Under the pieces are notes generated by a model, which was given only the letters and a program-made list of their open reading frames with translations, ran no database searches and was not told the DNA's origin. 42,797 nt of DNA from Deltaproteobacteria bacterium (GTDB lineage Bacteria > Desulfobacterota > Syntrophia > Syntrophales > UBA5619): NCBI GenBank assembly GCA_021372695.1, contig JAJFTY010000194.1:1-42797 (forward strand), read 5' to 3'. Both the position numbers and the translations under genes were made by a program. This document shows, one piece after another, positions 33,822-42,735 of the stretch. Position 1 is the first letter of the stretch; every line of letters begins with the position of its first letter.

Positions 33822-35432
33822 ATGCAAGAGGATATCATGGAGAACGGCCACGCGGCCGATCAAGCGTCACCGCCTGAGGAGGAACAGGCCAGCCCGAAGG
33901 TCGACCCGCTGGAGACAGGCGCGGAGCCGGTCGTGGAGCCGGTCGTGGAGCCGGAGAACGCGCTTCCGGAGGTGACCCTCGAGGAGCTTCCCGAACTGCT
34001 CCGGCTGGCATGTGCAAAGGCGGGCTGGGCAAAGCTTCTGCCGGTGCAGGCGAGGGCGATCCCCTACATCATGGCCGGACGGAACCTGATGGTCCAGTCC
34101 CATACGGGAAGCGGCAAGACGGGGGCGTTTCTGTTGCCGATCCTGCAGCGGATCGACCTAATGAAGAAGGGGTGTCAGGCCCTGGTCCTCGTCCCGACGC
34201 GGGAGTTGGCCGCTCAGGTGTCCCGCGAGGCGGAGCTTCTCGGCGGCGAACTCGGGCTCCGAACGGCCGTCGTCTACGGCGGGGTCAAATACGGCCCGCA
34301 ACTGGACGCCTTCCGCGGGGGAGCGCAACTTGTCGTCGGGACGCCGGGGCGCATCCTCGACCATCTGCTGAAGGGCACCCTGGTTCTCGACGACGTGAAG
34401 ATGTTTGTCTTCGACGAAGCGGACCGGATGCTCTCGATGGGGTTCTACCCCGACATGAAGCGAGTCCAGCAGTTCCTGCCCAAGAGGCGTGTCGACGGCT
34501 ACATGTTCTCGGCGACCATTCCCTCCTTCGTCATCCGCCTTGCCGAGGAGTTCCTCCGCAAGCCTGAGTTTCTCAGCCTGAGCCGGGACCACATCCATGT
34601 GACCGGAACGGACCACATCTACTACGTCGTTCCCGGGATGCAGCGGGAGCGCTCGCTCGTCCGGATCATCGAGATGGAGAACCCTCTTTCGGCGATCATC
34701 TTCTGCAACATGCGCTCGACGGTGCACTTCGTGACGGTGGTCCTCAAGCGGTTCGGCTATGACGCCGACGAACTCAGCTCCGACCTTGCCCAAGGGGCGC
34801 GCGAAAAGGTCATGGCCCGGGTGCGCAAGGGGACGCTCCGCTTTCTGGTTGCGACCGACGTGGCCGCACGGGGGATCGACATCCCCGATCTGTCGCACGT
34901 GTTCCAGTACGAGCCGCCGGAGGACCCGGAGCTCTATATCCACCGGGCCGGGAGGACGGGGCGCGTCGGCGCGAGCGGTACGGCCATCACGCTCGTAGCC
35001 GGGATGGAGCAGTTCGCCCTCAAATCGATCGCCCGGAGCTACAACATCACCGACCTGAAGGAGAGGCCGCTTCCCACGGACGAGGATGTCGAGGCGATCG
35101 TCACGCAGCGGGTGGTCGCGGCGCTGGAGGCCGAGCTCCGTTCCCGCGACAGCCTCGAGAAGGAGCGAATGCGGCGCTTCATTCCCCTGGGCCGGAGCCT
35201 GGCCGAGGCCGAGGAGGAGTCGCCGCTGATCGCGATGCTCCTGGACGATTACTACCAGCGCACCCTCCAGGCTGCGCCCCTCTCCCCTTCCGGAGAAGCT
35301 GCCGAGGAGGAGAAGGAGGCGGCGCCCGACGAATCGGCGCCCGCCGGCAGGCCTCCCGGCAGCAAGAAGAAGCGTCCCCGGCGGCGGAGCGGGCGGGACC
35401 GCGAACGCAAAGGCCCGGGACAGCCGGCCTGA
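33822..35432 (+). CDS. DEAD-box ATP-dependent RNA helicase
   Basis: The 536-residue protein has all helicase motifs: SHTGSGKTGAF (I), PTRELAAQ (Ia), TPGR (Ib), DEAD in FDEADRML (II), SATIP (III), a variant of motif IV (IIFCNMRST), VATDVAARGIDIP (V) and HRAGRTGR (VI). An acidic N-terminal extension of about 50 residues includes a short Val-Glu-Pro repeat. The C-terminal tail ends in a basic region (KKKRPRRRSGRDRERK) suited to RNA binding. It probably acts in ribosome assembly or mRNA decay. GAGAGG precedes the ATG. The leader carries a terminator-like hairpin, so attenuation or cold response is possible. Confidence 0.93.
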   Translation: MQEDIMENGHAADQASPPEEEQASPKVDPLETGAEPVVEPVVEPENALPEVTLEELPELLRLACAKAGWAKLLPVQARAIPYIMAGRNLMVQSHTGSGKTGAFLLPILQRIDLMKKGCQALVLVPTRELAAQVSREAELLGGELGLRTAVVYGGVKYGPQLDAFRGGAQLVVGTPGRILDHLLKGTLVLDDVKMFVFDEADRMLSMGFYPDMKRVQQFLPKRRVDGYMFSATIPSFVIRLAEEFLRKPEFLSLSRDHIHVTGTDHIYYVVPGMQRERSLVRIIEMENPLSAIIFCNMRSTVHFVTVVLKRFGYDADELSSDLAQGAREKVMARVRKGTLRFLVATDVAARGIDIPDLSHVFQYEPPEDPELYIHRAGRTGRVGASGTAITLVAGMEQFALKSIARSYNITDLKERPLPTDEDVEAIVTQRVVAALEAELRSRDSLEKERMRRFIPLGRSLAEAEEESPLIAMLLDDYYQRTLQAAPLSPSGEAAEEEKEAAPDESAPAGRPPGSKKKRPRRRSGRDRERKGPGQPA

Positions 35433-35575
35433 TTTCACCGTAAAACTTCCCGTTCCGCGCCGTTTCGCACCGCCTGGGCGGGCAAAACGGCAGAAGGGAC
35501 GGGCTACGCCCGCGTAACGGACAGGGGCGGGCGGCATTTCGAAGCGTTCGAAGAGAAGGATTGGAAAAGAAGAGC

Positions 35576-37399
35576 ATGCGCAAAACGAATATCCGCAATA
35601 TCGCCATCATCTCCCACGTGGATCATGGCAAGACGACCCTCGTGGACGGGATGCTCCGGCAGACGGGAACCTTCAACGACCATCAGGTCATCGAAGACCG
35701 CGTGATGGATTCGATGGATCTCGAAAGAGAGCGCGGCATCACGATCATGGCCAAGAACACGGCCATCCGCTTCGGGGAGATCAAGATCAACATCGTGGAC
35801 ACGCCGGGCCATGCCGATTTCGGCGGCGAGGTCGAACGGAGCCTGAACATGGTGGACGGGGTGATGCTGCTGGTCGACGCGAGCGAAGGCCCACTGCCGC
35901 AGACCCGCTTCGTGCTGAAGAAGGCGCTCGCCAGGAAGATTCCGGTTGTCCTGGTCATCAACAAGATCGATCGCCCCGACGCGCGGATCGAGGAGGTGAT
36001 CAACGAGGTCTACGACCTCTTCATCGACCTCGACGCAACCGAGGAGCAGATCGAGTTCCCGATCCTCTACACGAACGCCAAGCGGGGGATCGCCCACCGG
36101 ACACTCGGGGATGGTTCGACGGATTTCAAGCCGCTCTTTGAGACGATCGTCGCATCGATTCCGGGGCCGGAGGGGGATGATGCCGCGGTGCCGCAATACC
36201 TCGTCACGAACCTCGACTACGACCCGTACGTCGGCCAGCTTGCGATCGGCCGGCTGATGAACGGCGTCCTCGAAATGCGCCAGCCCTACAGCCTCTGCGG
36301 CGAGACGGCGATCACCCCGGGGATCAAGTTCTCTGCCCTCTACACCTTCGTGGGGCTGAAAAAGGTCCCGGTGGAGCGGGTCGAGGCGGGCGACATCGTC
36401 GCCTTCTCTGGTGTGGAGAATCTCCAGATCGGCGACACGATCTCCGCCTTGGAGAACCCGCAGCCACTGCCGAGGATCCGCGTGGACGAACCGACCGTGT
36501 CGATGCTCTTTTTCGTGAACAACGGCCCGATGGCCGGCCGGGAGGGCAAGTTTCTCACCACCCGCCATATCCGGGAGCGGCTGGAGAGGGAGATCCTCCG
36601 GAATGTGTCGCTCCGGGTGAAGCCGACGGAGCGGGCCGACGCCTACGAGGTGTGCGGCCGCGGCGAGCTGCAGATGGCGATCCTGATCGAGACGATGCGC
36701 CGGGAGGGGTACGAATTCATGGTCTCCAAGCCCCACGTGATCACCAGGCTCGAGGGCGAAAAGGTCTTCGAGCCGGTGGAGCGGCTCTTCATCGACGCGC
36801 CCGAGGAGTTCATCGGAATCCTTACGGAGAAGCTCGCGACGCGGAAGGGGCGGCTGGTCAACCTGGTGAACAAGGGGAGCGGCCGGGTGAACCTGGAGTT
36901 CGTCATTCCGGCGCGGGGGCTGATCGGCTTCCGGACCCACTTCCTGACGGACACCAAGGGGTCCGGCGTGATGAACACCCTCTTCGAGGGATACGAACCC
37001 TGGGCGGGGCCGATCCCTCAGCGCGTGACCGGGGCGCTCGTGGCCGACCGGCCGGGGCGGACGACCGCCTACGCCTGCCACGCGATGGCGGACCGCGGCG
37101 AACTCTTCATCTCGCCGGGAACGGAGGTGTACTCCGGGATGGTCGTGGGCGAGCGGAACCGCCCCATCGACATGAACGTGAACATCGTCAAGGAGAAGAA
37201 GCTCACGAACATGCGGAGCTCCACCTCGGACCAGACCGTGATCCTCAGGCCCGCGCGGCCGATGTCGCTCGACCAGTGCATCGAATTCATCGCCGAGGAC
37301 GAACTGGTCGAGGTGACCCCGGGGAGCATCCGCCTGCGGAAGCGCGACCTCGACGCCACGACCCGGATGGCCCGCTACCGGGAAGAGAAATATTCATAA
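35576..37399 (+). CDS. typA: Ribosome-associated GTPase TypA/BipA
   Basis: The 607-residue protein has G1 [11 protein letters not shown], switch [10 protein letters not shown]3 [12 protein letters not shown] and G4 NKIDRPDAR. Translation-factor domains II, III and V and the BipA-specific C-terminal domain ([25 protein letters not shown]) follow. Length is normal. It binds the ribosome in a GTP-dependent way and aids 50S assembly at low temperature or under stress. The start ATG 35576 fits family N-termini ([18 protein letters not shown]). A TTG at 35561 would add five residues. Confidence 0.96.
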   Translation: MRKTNIRNIAIISHVDHGKTTLVDGMLRQTGTFNDHQVIEDRVMDSMDLERERGITIMAKNTAIRFGEIKINIVDTPGHADFGGEVERSLNMVDGVMLLVDASEGPLPQTRFVLKKALARKIPVVLVINKIDRPDARIEEVINEVYDLFIDLDATEEQIEFPILYTNAKRGIAHRTLGDGSTDFKPLFETIVASIPGPEGDDAAVPQYLVTNLDYDPYVGQLAIGRLMNGVLEMRQPYSLCGETAITPGIKFSALYTFVGLKKVPVERVEAGDIVAFSGVENLQIGDTISALENPQPLPRIRVDEPTVSMLFFVNNGPMAGREGKFLTTRHIRERLEREILRNVSLRVKPTERADAYEVCGRGELQMAILIETMRREGYEFMVSKPHVITRLEGEKVFEPVERLFIDAPEEFIGILTEKLATRKGRLVNLVNKGSGRVNLEFVIPARGLIGFRTHFLTDTKGSGVMNTLFEGYEPWAGPIPQRVTGALVADRPGRTTAYACHAMADRGELFISPGTEVYSGMVVGERNRPIDMNVNIVKEKKLTNMRSSTSDQTVILRPARPMSLDQCIEFIAEDELVEVTPGSIRLRKRDLDATTRMARYREEKYS

Positions 37400-37535
37400 G
37401 GTCGGAAAGGCCGCGGATTCATTCTGGCTGCCATGATCGATTCATGCCTCCTGGATCGCGGAGAATGACCCTATGCGGCGACGGGAGATCGGACGCGTTG
37501 AAGTTTTCCATTCGAATATGAGAAAGGAGATGACC

Positions 37536-38786
37536 ATGGACAGAATGCTGGAAAAATATTCCTTCGGCGTGGGCGACCGTTTCGCCCACCAGGGCAAGGC
37601 CCAGCTCGAGGCGCTGGTCAAGGCGAAAAGCCTCGGGGTGAACCTCGTTCCCGTGTGGAACAAATCCTTTCGGGAACACACGATCGTCCATACCCATCCC
37701 GACACGGTCCGGACTGAAGCCGACGCCGCGGTCAAGGCCATCGGCTGGAAGGAGTCCTACTACGTGGACGCCGACCACATCAACCTCAAGAACGTGGACC
37801 TCTTCCTCGCCTCGAGCGATTTCTACACCCTCGACGTGGCCGACTTCTCGGGCAGGCCCGCGGACGACGCGAGCATGAAGGCCTTCATGAAGGCTCACGA
37901 AAAATTCATCGGCAAGCTCTCCATCCCGGGCATCGAGGCGCCGATCGAGATTACCGAGGAGACCGTCGCCTCAGCGGCCCGGAAATACCTCCTGGCGATC
38001 CAGGAGGCGGGGAAGATCTACCGCTACGTCGAAGAGAAGAAGGGGAAAGGCAACTTCATCACCGAGGTCTCCATCGACGAGACCGACCTTCCCCAGGTCC
38101 CCGTGGAAATGCTCTTCATCCTCTCGGCCATCGCTCGGGAGGGGATCCCGGCCCAGACCATCGCCCCGAAGTTCACCGGAAGGTTCAACAAGGGATGCGA
38201 CTACGTGGGGGACGTGAAGCAGTTCGAGAAGGAGTTCAACGAGGACCTCTCCGTCATCGCCTTTGCCGTGAAGGAGTTCGGCCTGCCCGCGAACCTGAAG
38301 CTCAGCATCCACTCGGGAAGCGACAAGTTTTCGATCTACGGACCGATCGGCAAGGCGATCCGGAAACACGGCGCCGGCCTCCACCTGAAGACCGCCGGGA
38401 CCACCTGGCTCGAAGAGCTGATCGGCCTCGCCTGCGCGGAAGGCGAAGGGCTCGCCATGGCAAAGGAGATCTACCGGAACGCCTACGGCAGGATCGACGA
38501 ACTCTGCGCTCCTTACGCGGCCATCATCGACATCGACCGGAAGAAGCTCCCCGACCCCAAAGAGGTGGACCGGTGGGACGGGCGGCAGTACGCCGAAACG
38601 CTGCGGCACGTCCAGTCCAATCCTGCTTTCAACCTGAACTTCCGGCAGCTCCTCCATGTGGGGTTCAAGGTGGCCGCGGACCTGGGCGACCGCTACTACC
38701 AGGCCGTGGCGGACAACGAGGAGGTCATCGCCAAAAACGTCTGCGAAAACCTTCTGGAGCGGCACGTCAAACGGGTGTTCGTCTAG
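37536..38786 (+). CDS. uxaE: Tagaturonate/fructuronate epimerase (UxaE family)
   Basis: The 416-residue protein has UxaE-type sequence over its length: LEKYSFGVGDRFAHQGKAQL, VDADHINL, APKFTGRFNKGCDYVGD, LSIHSGSDKFSIY and LHLKTAGTTWLEELIGLA. Conserved His and Asp residues would bind a divalent metal. UxaE interconverts D-tagaturonate and D-fructuronate in hexuronate catabolism. No other uronate gene is nearby. ATG 37536 was chosen with AAAGGAG six bases upstream. A short hairpin (38789-38806) follows the stop. Confidence 0.9.
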   Translation: MDRMLEKYSFGVGDRFAHQGKAQLEALVKAKSLGVNLVPVWNKSFREHTIVHTHPDTVRTEADAAVKAIGWKESYYVDADHINLKNVDLFLASSDFYTLDVADFSGRPADDASMKAFMKAHEKFIGKLSIPGIEAPIEITEETVASAARKYLLAIQEAGKIYRYVEEKKGKGNFITEVSIDETDLPQVPVEMLFILSAIAREGIPAQTIAPKFTGRFNKGCDYVGDVKQFEKEFNEDLSVIAFAVKEFGLPANLKLSIHSGSDKFSIYGPIGKAIRKHGAGLHLKTAGTTWLEELIGLACAEGEGLAMAKEIYRNAYGRIDELCAPYAAIIDIDRKKLPDPKEVDRWDGRQYAETLRHVQSNPAFNLNFRQLLHVGFKVAADLGDRYYQAVADNEEVIAKNVCENLLERHVKRVFV

Positions 38787-38834
38787 GCTTCCCGCGACTG
38801 CGGGAAAAGCCGCCCGGAGCTGACATCCCTTTTT

Positions 38835-38877
38835 ATCCGCAGAATCCCCTCCCGCCAGGGGAGGGGATTCTGCGGAT
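38835..38877. repeat. Perfect 19-bp inverted repeat, REP-like
   Basis: ATCCGCAGAATCCCCTCCC and its complement (38835-38853 and 38859-38877) flank the loop GCCAG. There is no T-run after the stem in either direction; the TTTTT lies before it on the plus strand. It shares the core CCCTCCC(C)TGGCGGGAGGG with the hairpin at 30335-30352, so it may be a dispersed extragenic palindrome. Confidence 0.65.
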
Positions 38878-38891
38878 CGGGCAGCCGGGCG

Positions 38892-39065
38892 GTGACTCAG
38901 TTTCAATCGCAAAGACCAGCCTCGACTTGCGCTCAGCTATTTTTCGACCCTGCAACGTCTTGCGCAGCTGCAACGGCAAAATTAGCTGCGCTTCGCCGGC
39001 AGAGGTACCCCGAAAAATCTTTAAATCGCGCTGCGCGAGGCGTCTCTGCAACCAAAGTGAGCCAC
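38892..39065. repeat. 174-base imperfect palindrome (MITE-like or structured RNA)
   Basis: The outer 60 bases form an imperfect terminal inverted repeat: GTGACTCAGTTT at the left matches GTGGCTCACTTT (complement of the right end). Further in, GCCTCG, GCGC and ATTTTTCG recur on both arms. The centre folds as GCGCAGCT/AGCTGCGC around a 14-base loop (GCAACGGCAAAATT). No reading frame is convincing. The layout fits a miniature inverted-repeat element or a large single RNA hairpin. Confidence 0.55.
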
Positions 39066-39108
39066 TACCGGCAGCCGCCGGGAATTTGCTTTTTCGACCG
39101 GGTGTGCT

Positions 39109-40440
39109 ATGGTGCCGGCCATGGAACCCCGCATCGTTCCCCGCGCGGAACACCGCATATCCCGAAGGCAGGTGAGCCAGAATGCACTGCGCACGCTCTA
39201 CCGGCTCCATGAGAACGGCTTCATCGCCTATCTGGTGGGGGGGTGCGTCCGTGACCTGCTCCTGGAGAGAACGCCCAAGGATTTCGACATCGCGACCGAC
39301 GCGGTGCCCGGCCAGATCAAGCGGCTCTTTCGCAACTGCCGTCTCGTAGGCCGCCGTTTCCGGCTGGCCCATCTCCACTTTCAGGACGAGGTCCTGGAGG
39401 TCTCCACCTTCCGGGCGGCCGTCCCGGCCAACGAACCGGACACGGAGGAGGCGGACCGCGACGAGCGTCCGCCCCGCCACCTCAAGGACGAGGATGGAAT
39501 GGTCCTGAGGGACAACATCTTCGGCACCCCCGAGGAGGACGCCCTCCGCCGCGACTTCACCATCAACGCGCTGGCCTACAATATCGCAGACGCCTCGGTG
39601 ATCGACTACTGCAACGGCCTGAGCGACTTGGAGCAACGCCTCATCCGGCCGATCGGCGACCCGCTGGTCCGGTTTACGGAAGATCCCGTGCGCATGGTCC
39701 GCGCCGTTCGCTTCGCCGCATCGCACAACCTCACCATCGAACCCGCAACCTGGGAGACGCTCTGCGAACTTGCCCCCACGATCTCCCGCGCTGCACCGGC
39801 CAGACTCTACGAAGAGATGCTGAAGCTCTTTTTGCTGGGATCCAGCCAGCCGGTTTTCACCCTGCTCGACAAGAGCGGGCTTCTGGCCGCGCTCTTCCCG
39901 GGACTCAGGCGATGGCTGGAAGGCAATGACGATCGGCGGGCGATCCTTCACACCAACATGGAATGCCTCGACCGGCTGCATCGGAGTGGCCTGCCCGCAT
40001 CTCCGGCGCTCTTTCTGGCCGCGCTCTTCGGCCCCTGCCTGGAGGAGGAGACCCTTGCCCGGAACCGTGACGGCATCCCGCACGTGCAGGCGCTCCATAA
40101 CGCGTGTGCCGTTTTCATGGAGGAGTTCTGCAAGACGGTCACCGTCCCGGGACGGGTGAGCGGGCAACTGCGGGGGATTCTCGCGTTGCAGCCATCGCTG
40201 CACCGGATGCCGCCGCGCCGTCCCGCCTCCCTGGTCGGCCGGCCCGATTTTGCAGACGCCATGTCCTACCTCTGCCTCATCGCGAAGACCCGGGAAGAGA
40301 ACAAAGCCACCCGGGAGTGGTGGCAAAACTTCCTACAGACCACCGCCGCAGGCGGTGCCGCGCCGGCGGCCGATGAACTCCCTGCCAGGCGGCGAAAGAG
40401 GAAACGCCGCAGACGCCGCCCCGCCCCCGCCGCCGGTTGA
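39109..40440 (+). CDS. pcnB: Poly(A) polymerase / polynucleotide adenylyltransferase PcnB
   Basis: The 443-residue protein has the nucleotidyltransferase signature LVGGCVRDLLLERTPKDFDIATDA with the catalytic Asp pair. RRRFRLAH-like GRRFRLAH, RDFTINALAYN and the RNA-binding RFTEDPVRMVRAVRFA follow. The IFGTPEEDALRRDFT segment and the very basic C-terminal tail (RRRKRKRRRRRP) mark it as PcnB and not a CCA-adding enzyme. It adds 3' tails to RNAs for decay. The start is either 39109 or the ATG at 39121; no clear ribosome site decides. It begins after the palindromic non-coding stretch. Confidence 0.92.
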   Translation: MVPAMEPRIVPRAEHRISRRQVSQNALRTLYRLHENGFIAYLVGGCVRDLLLERTPKDFDIATDAVPGQIKRLFRNCRLVGRRFRLAHLHFQDEVLEVSTFRAAVPANEPDTEEADRDERPPRHLKDEDGMVLRDNIFGTPEEDALRRDFTINALAYNIADASVIDYCNGLSDLEQRLIRPIGDPLVRFTEDPVRMVRAVRFAASHNLTIEPATWETLCELAPTISRAAPARLYEEMLKLFLLGSSQPVFTLLDKSGLLAALFPGLRRWLEGNDDRRAILHTNMECLDRLHRSGLPASPALFLAALFGPCLEEETLARNRDGIPHVQALHNACAVFMEEFCKTVTVPGRVSGQLRGILALQPSLHRMPPRRPASLVGRPDFADAMSYLCLIAKTREENKATREWWQNFLQTTAAGGAAPAADELPARRRKRKRRRRRPAPAAG

Positions 40441-40477
40441 ACAAAGATCGCTTTCGCGCAATGGGGTATGCCTCCCA

Positions 40478-40506
40478 TTGACACAGTCCGCCGCGATCAA
40501 TACCGT
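40478..40506 (+). promoter_or_regulatory. Candidate promoter of the cytochrome b/molybdoenzyme pair
   Basis: TTGACA (40478-40483), a 17-bp spacer and TACCGT (40501-40506) form a fair sigma-70-type promoter 50 bases before the cytochrome gene. The -35 box is perfect; the -10 box is weak. Confidence 0.4.
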
Positions 40507-40555
40507 ATGTGCATCGGTTGTGAAATCGTGACGGCGACCGACGGGGACGGGATCC

Positions 40556-41575
40556 ATGAACGAAGAATCCGGCGGCGGGCTGAGACAGGCGATGGCAGGC
40601 CTGCGGCGCGCCGTTTCAACCGCATCAGTCCATTTCAGGCGCCTCTGGTCCGTCGGCATCGTGCGCCTGCACGATGCCGCTCTGTTTGCCGCACTTTTCG
40701 GGAAGCGCTTCATCGGAACCATCCGTGGCAAGCTGCGGGAATTTTCGATCAGCGCCCCGGGGGGGTATCCCTATTACCGGCACCCCCTGCCCGTACGAAT
40801 CATGCACTGGTGCAATGTCGTTTTTCTGGCCATCCTCCTGATGAGCGGCCTCGACATCTTCAACGCTCATCCGGCGCTCTACTGGGGTAAGCAGTCCTAC
40901 GGCGGCTCTGTCAAACTGCTAGAAATGCGGGGCGGGATAAACGACCGGGGAGAGGCGAGCGGCGTCACCCGCATCCGGGGCCATGAGTTCGATACCACCG
41001 GATTCCTCGGCGCCTCCCGTGACCCGGCCGGAGAATGGGCCGTCCGCGGCTTCCCTGCCTGGCTGACCATTCCCGACTGGCAATGGCTTGCCATGGCACG
41101 GCGCTGGCACCTGCTCTTCGCCTGGCTCCTCGTGGCGAACGGCCTCGCCTTTGTGGTCTATGCGTTTGGGAGCAGGCATCTGCGCCATGATCTCGTGCCC
41201 ACGGGGCGGGATTGGCGGTCGATCGGCCGGACCGTGATCGACCACCTGCGTTTCCGGCACCCCCGGGGCGAGGCGTCCAAGCGCTACAACGTTCTCCAGA
41301 AATGCGCCTATCTGGCGGTGATCTTTTTCCTTCTCCCCGGGATCATCCTGATGGGATTCGGCATGTCGCCCGGCCTCAATGCACTGTTCCCGGGCTGGGT
41401 GGACCTCTTCTCCGGCCGGCAGTCGGTCCGGACCATCCACTTCGTTCTCGCCTGGACGGTGGTGCTCTTCGCGATCGTCCATGTGTTCATGGTCATCGTC
41501 AGCGGCTTCTGGAACAACCTCCGCTCGATGGTCACGGGCTACTACCGGGTCGAATCGGAGGCGGACCATGAGTGA
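40556..41575 (+). CDS. Membrane cytochrome b (b561/Ni-hydrogenase type)
   Basis: The 339-residue protein has about four to five membrane helices with haem-ligand candidates: His in RIMHWCNVVFLAIL, in ARRWHLLFAWLL, in RTIHFVLAWTVV and in IVHVFMVIVSG. This is the PF01292-type cytochrome b561 pattern. The soluble N-terminal part (about 75 residues) is not typical. It overlaps the molybdoenzyme gene by eight bases, so the two proteins probably form a membrane-anchored redox pair, like MsrP-MsrQ or formate/thiosulfate-type reductases. The electron donor is presumably a quinol. Confidence 0.88.
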   Translation: MNEESGGGLRQAMAGLRRAVSTASVHFRRLWSVGIVRLHDAALFAALFGKRFIGTIRGKLREFSISAPGGYPYYRHPLPVRIMHWCNVVFLAILLMSGLDIFNAHPALYWGKQSYGGSVKLLEMRGGINDRGEASGVTRIRGHEFDTTGFLGASRDPAGEWAVRGFPAWLTIPDWQWLAMARRWHLLFAWLLVANGLAFVVYAFGSRHLRHDLVPTGRDWRSIGRTVIDHLRFRHPRGEASKRYNVLQKCAYLAVIFFLLPGIILMGFGMSPGLNALFPGWVDLFSGRQSVRTIHFVLAWTVVLFAIVHVFMVIVSGFWNNLRSMVTGYYRVESEADHE

Positions 41576-42344
41576 TCAGGGAAAGCTCTCCCGGCGCGGC
41601 CTGATGGCCCGCCTTCTGGCCGGTGCGGGAGTGCTCGCACTCGGCGGCTGCGAAAAACTTTCGGAGACCACCTGGTTTCCCAAGGTACTGGGTTTCGGGG
41701 AGAAGGTCACGTACAAGGTCCAGCGGCTGGTCCTGCCGCGCAAGGCCATGGCGCAGGAGTTCACCGCAGCCGACCTCTCTGCCCAGTTCCGCAGCAACGG
41801 GACCTTCGTGCCGCAAAATCCGTCCTACATGGCGCTCGCGGCCGACGGGTTCATGAACTATCGCCTCGAGGTCGGCGGACTGGTCGAACGGCCTGTGGCC
41901 TTTTCGCTCGCCGACATCCGCAAGCTTCCCCACCGCTCCCAGATCACCCGCCACGATTGCGTCGAGGGGTGGAGTGCGATCGGCCAGTGGAAGGGGGCGC
42001 GCCTGGGCGCGCTGCTCGAAGCGGTCCACCTGAAGCCCCGTGCCCGCTACGTTGTTTTCCACTGCGCGGACCCGATGGAAGAGGACGGCAGCTCCCCCTA
42101 CTACGAGAGCATCGACCTGGAGGATGCCTTCCACCCTCAGACGATCCTCGCCTATGAGCTCAACGGGAAACCCCTGCCGGTCCAGAACGGCGCCCCGCTT
42201 CGCCTGAGGCTGGAGCGGCAACTCGGCTACAAGATGGCGAAGTACGTGATGCGCCTTGAAATTGTCGAAGATCTTTCCGAAATCGGCAAGGGAAAAGGAG
42301 GATACTGGGAGGATCAGGGATACGAGTGGTATGCCGGCATCTGA
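41568..42344 (+). CDS. Molybdopterin-dependent oxidoreductase, sulfite-oxidase/MsrP-like, Tat lipoprotein
   Basis: The 258-residue protein has a twin-arginine signal (SRRGLM, then LLAGAGVLALGGC) with a lipobox Cys near residue 28, so it is probably exported folded and lipid-anchored. The molybdopterin part of the sulfite-oxidase family follows: the Mo-ligand Cys in ITRHDCVEGW, WKGARLGALL, and FHCADPM; GAPLRLRLERQLGYKMAKYVMRLE ends the fold. The ATG at 41568 overlaps the cytochrome stop (ATGAGTGA), indicating translational coupling. The substrate is unknown; methionine sulfoxide, sulfite or other oxides are possible. Confidence 0.9.
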   Translation: MSDQGKLSRRGLMARLLAGAGVLALGGCEKLSETTWFPKVLGFGEKVTYKVQRLVLPRKAMAQEFTAADLSAQFRSNGTFVPQNPSYMALAADGFMNYRLEVGGLVERPVAFSLADIRKLPHRSQITRHDCVEGWSAIGQWKGARLGALLEAVHLKPRARYVVFHCADPMEEDGSSPYYESIDLEDAFHPQTILAYELNGKPLPVQNGAPLRLRLERQLGYKMAKYVMRLEIVEDLSEIGKGKGGYWEDQGYEWYAGI

Positions 42345-42375
42345 TCAGCCGGCCCGCGAACCGTTGTTTCGGGAT

Positions 42376-42735
42376 CTACTCCTTGATCAGCGCGACGATC
42401 CGCGCCCAGGCTCCGCCGGCGCGGCGGATCTTCACGGGAAAGGCACAGACCTCAAACCCGAAGGGAGGCAGAAGCTCCAGGTTGGTGAGCCATTCCAGGA
42501 GGCACATCCCCCTCTCTCCGGGCGCGTCGAAGTGGGTCCCGGTGTGCGTGTTCAGGGCGTCGATCTCTTCCATGGCGTTGGCCCGGCCCTGGATCTCTTC
42601 GATGTTTATCCCGAAATTTTCCGCGATCCCCCGGGCGCGGCCCCCATGGTCGATGTACCTGATCCGGGCCGGTTTGGTAAAACCGCCGCCGTCCTGGAGC
42701 GGCAGACTCAAGTCGATCAAGCGATACCCTTCCAT
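42376..42735 (-). pseudogene. Cyclase-family (kynurenine-formamidase-like) gene with large internal deletion
   Basis: The 119-residue frame starts MEGYRLIDLSLPLQDGGG and has the metal motif HTGTHFDAP (about residues 64-72), as in cyclase/kynurenine formamidase-like proteins of about 210-240 residues. It then jumps to WLTNLELLPPFGFEVCAFPVKI, which belongs near the C-terminus of the family. About 100 central residues, including further metal ligands, are absent although the frame is intact. An in-frame deletion remnant is the likeliest reading; a novel short form cannot be excluded. It converges with the molybdoenzyme gene. The last 62 bases of the window hold no gene that can be recognised. 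Confidence 0.7.

Larger units (their letters stand above)
38787..39108. other. 322-base non-coding stretch between uxaE and pcnB
   Basis: No gene is seen here. It holds a short hairpin after uxaE (38789-38806), the 19-bp inverted repeat (38835-38877) and the 174-base imperfect palindrome (38892-39065). A possible -10-like TATGGT lies just before pcnB. The density of symmetry suggests an inserted repeat element. Confidence 0.6.

Noticed and set aside
35561..35575. TTG start for typA
   Set aside because: It would abut the AAGGA site with no spacing and adds residues that relatives lack; the ATG at 35576 fits the family N-terminus better.
38835..38877. Intrinsic terminator of uxaE
   Set aside because: The stem is perfect but no T-run follows it on either strand; the T-run lies upstream on the plus strand.
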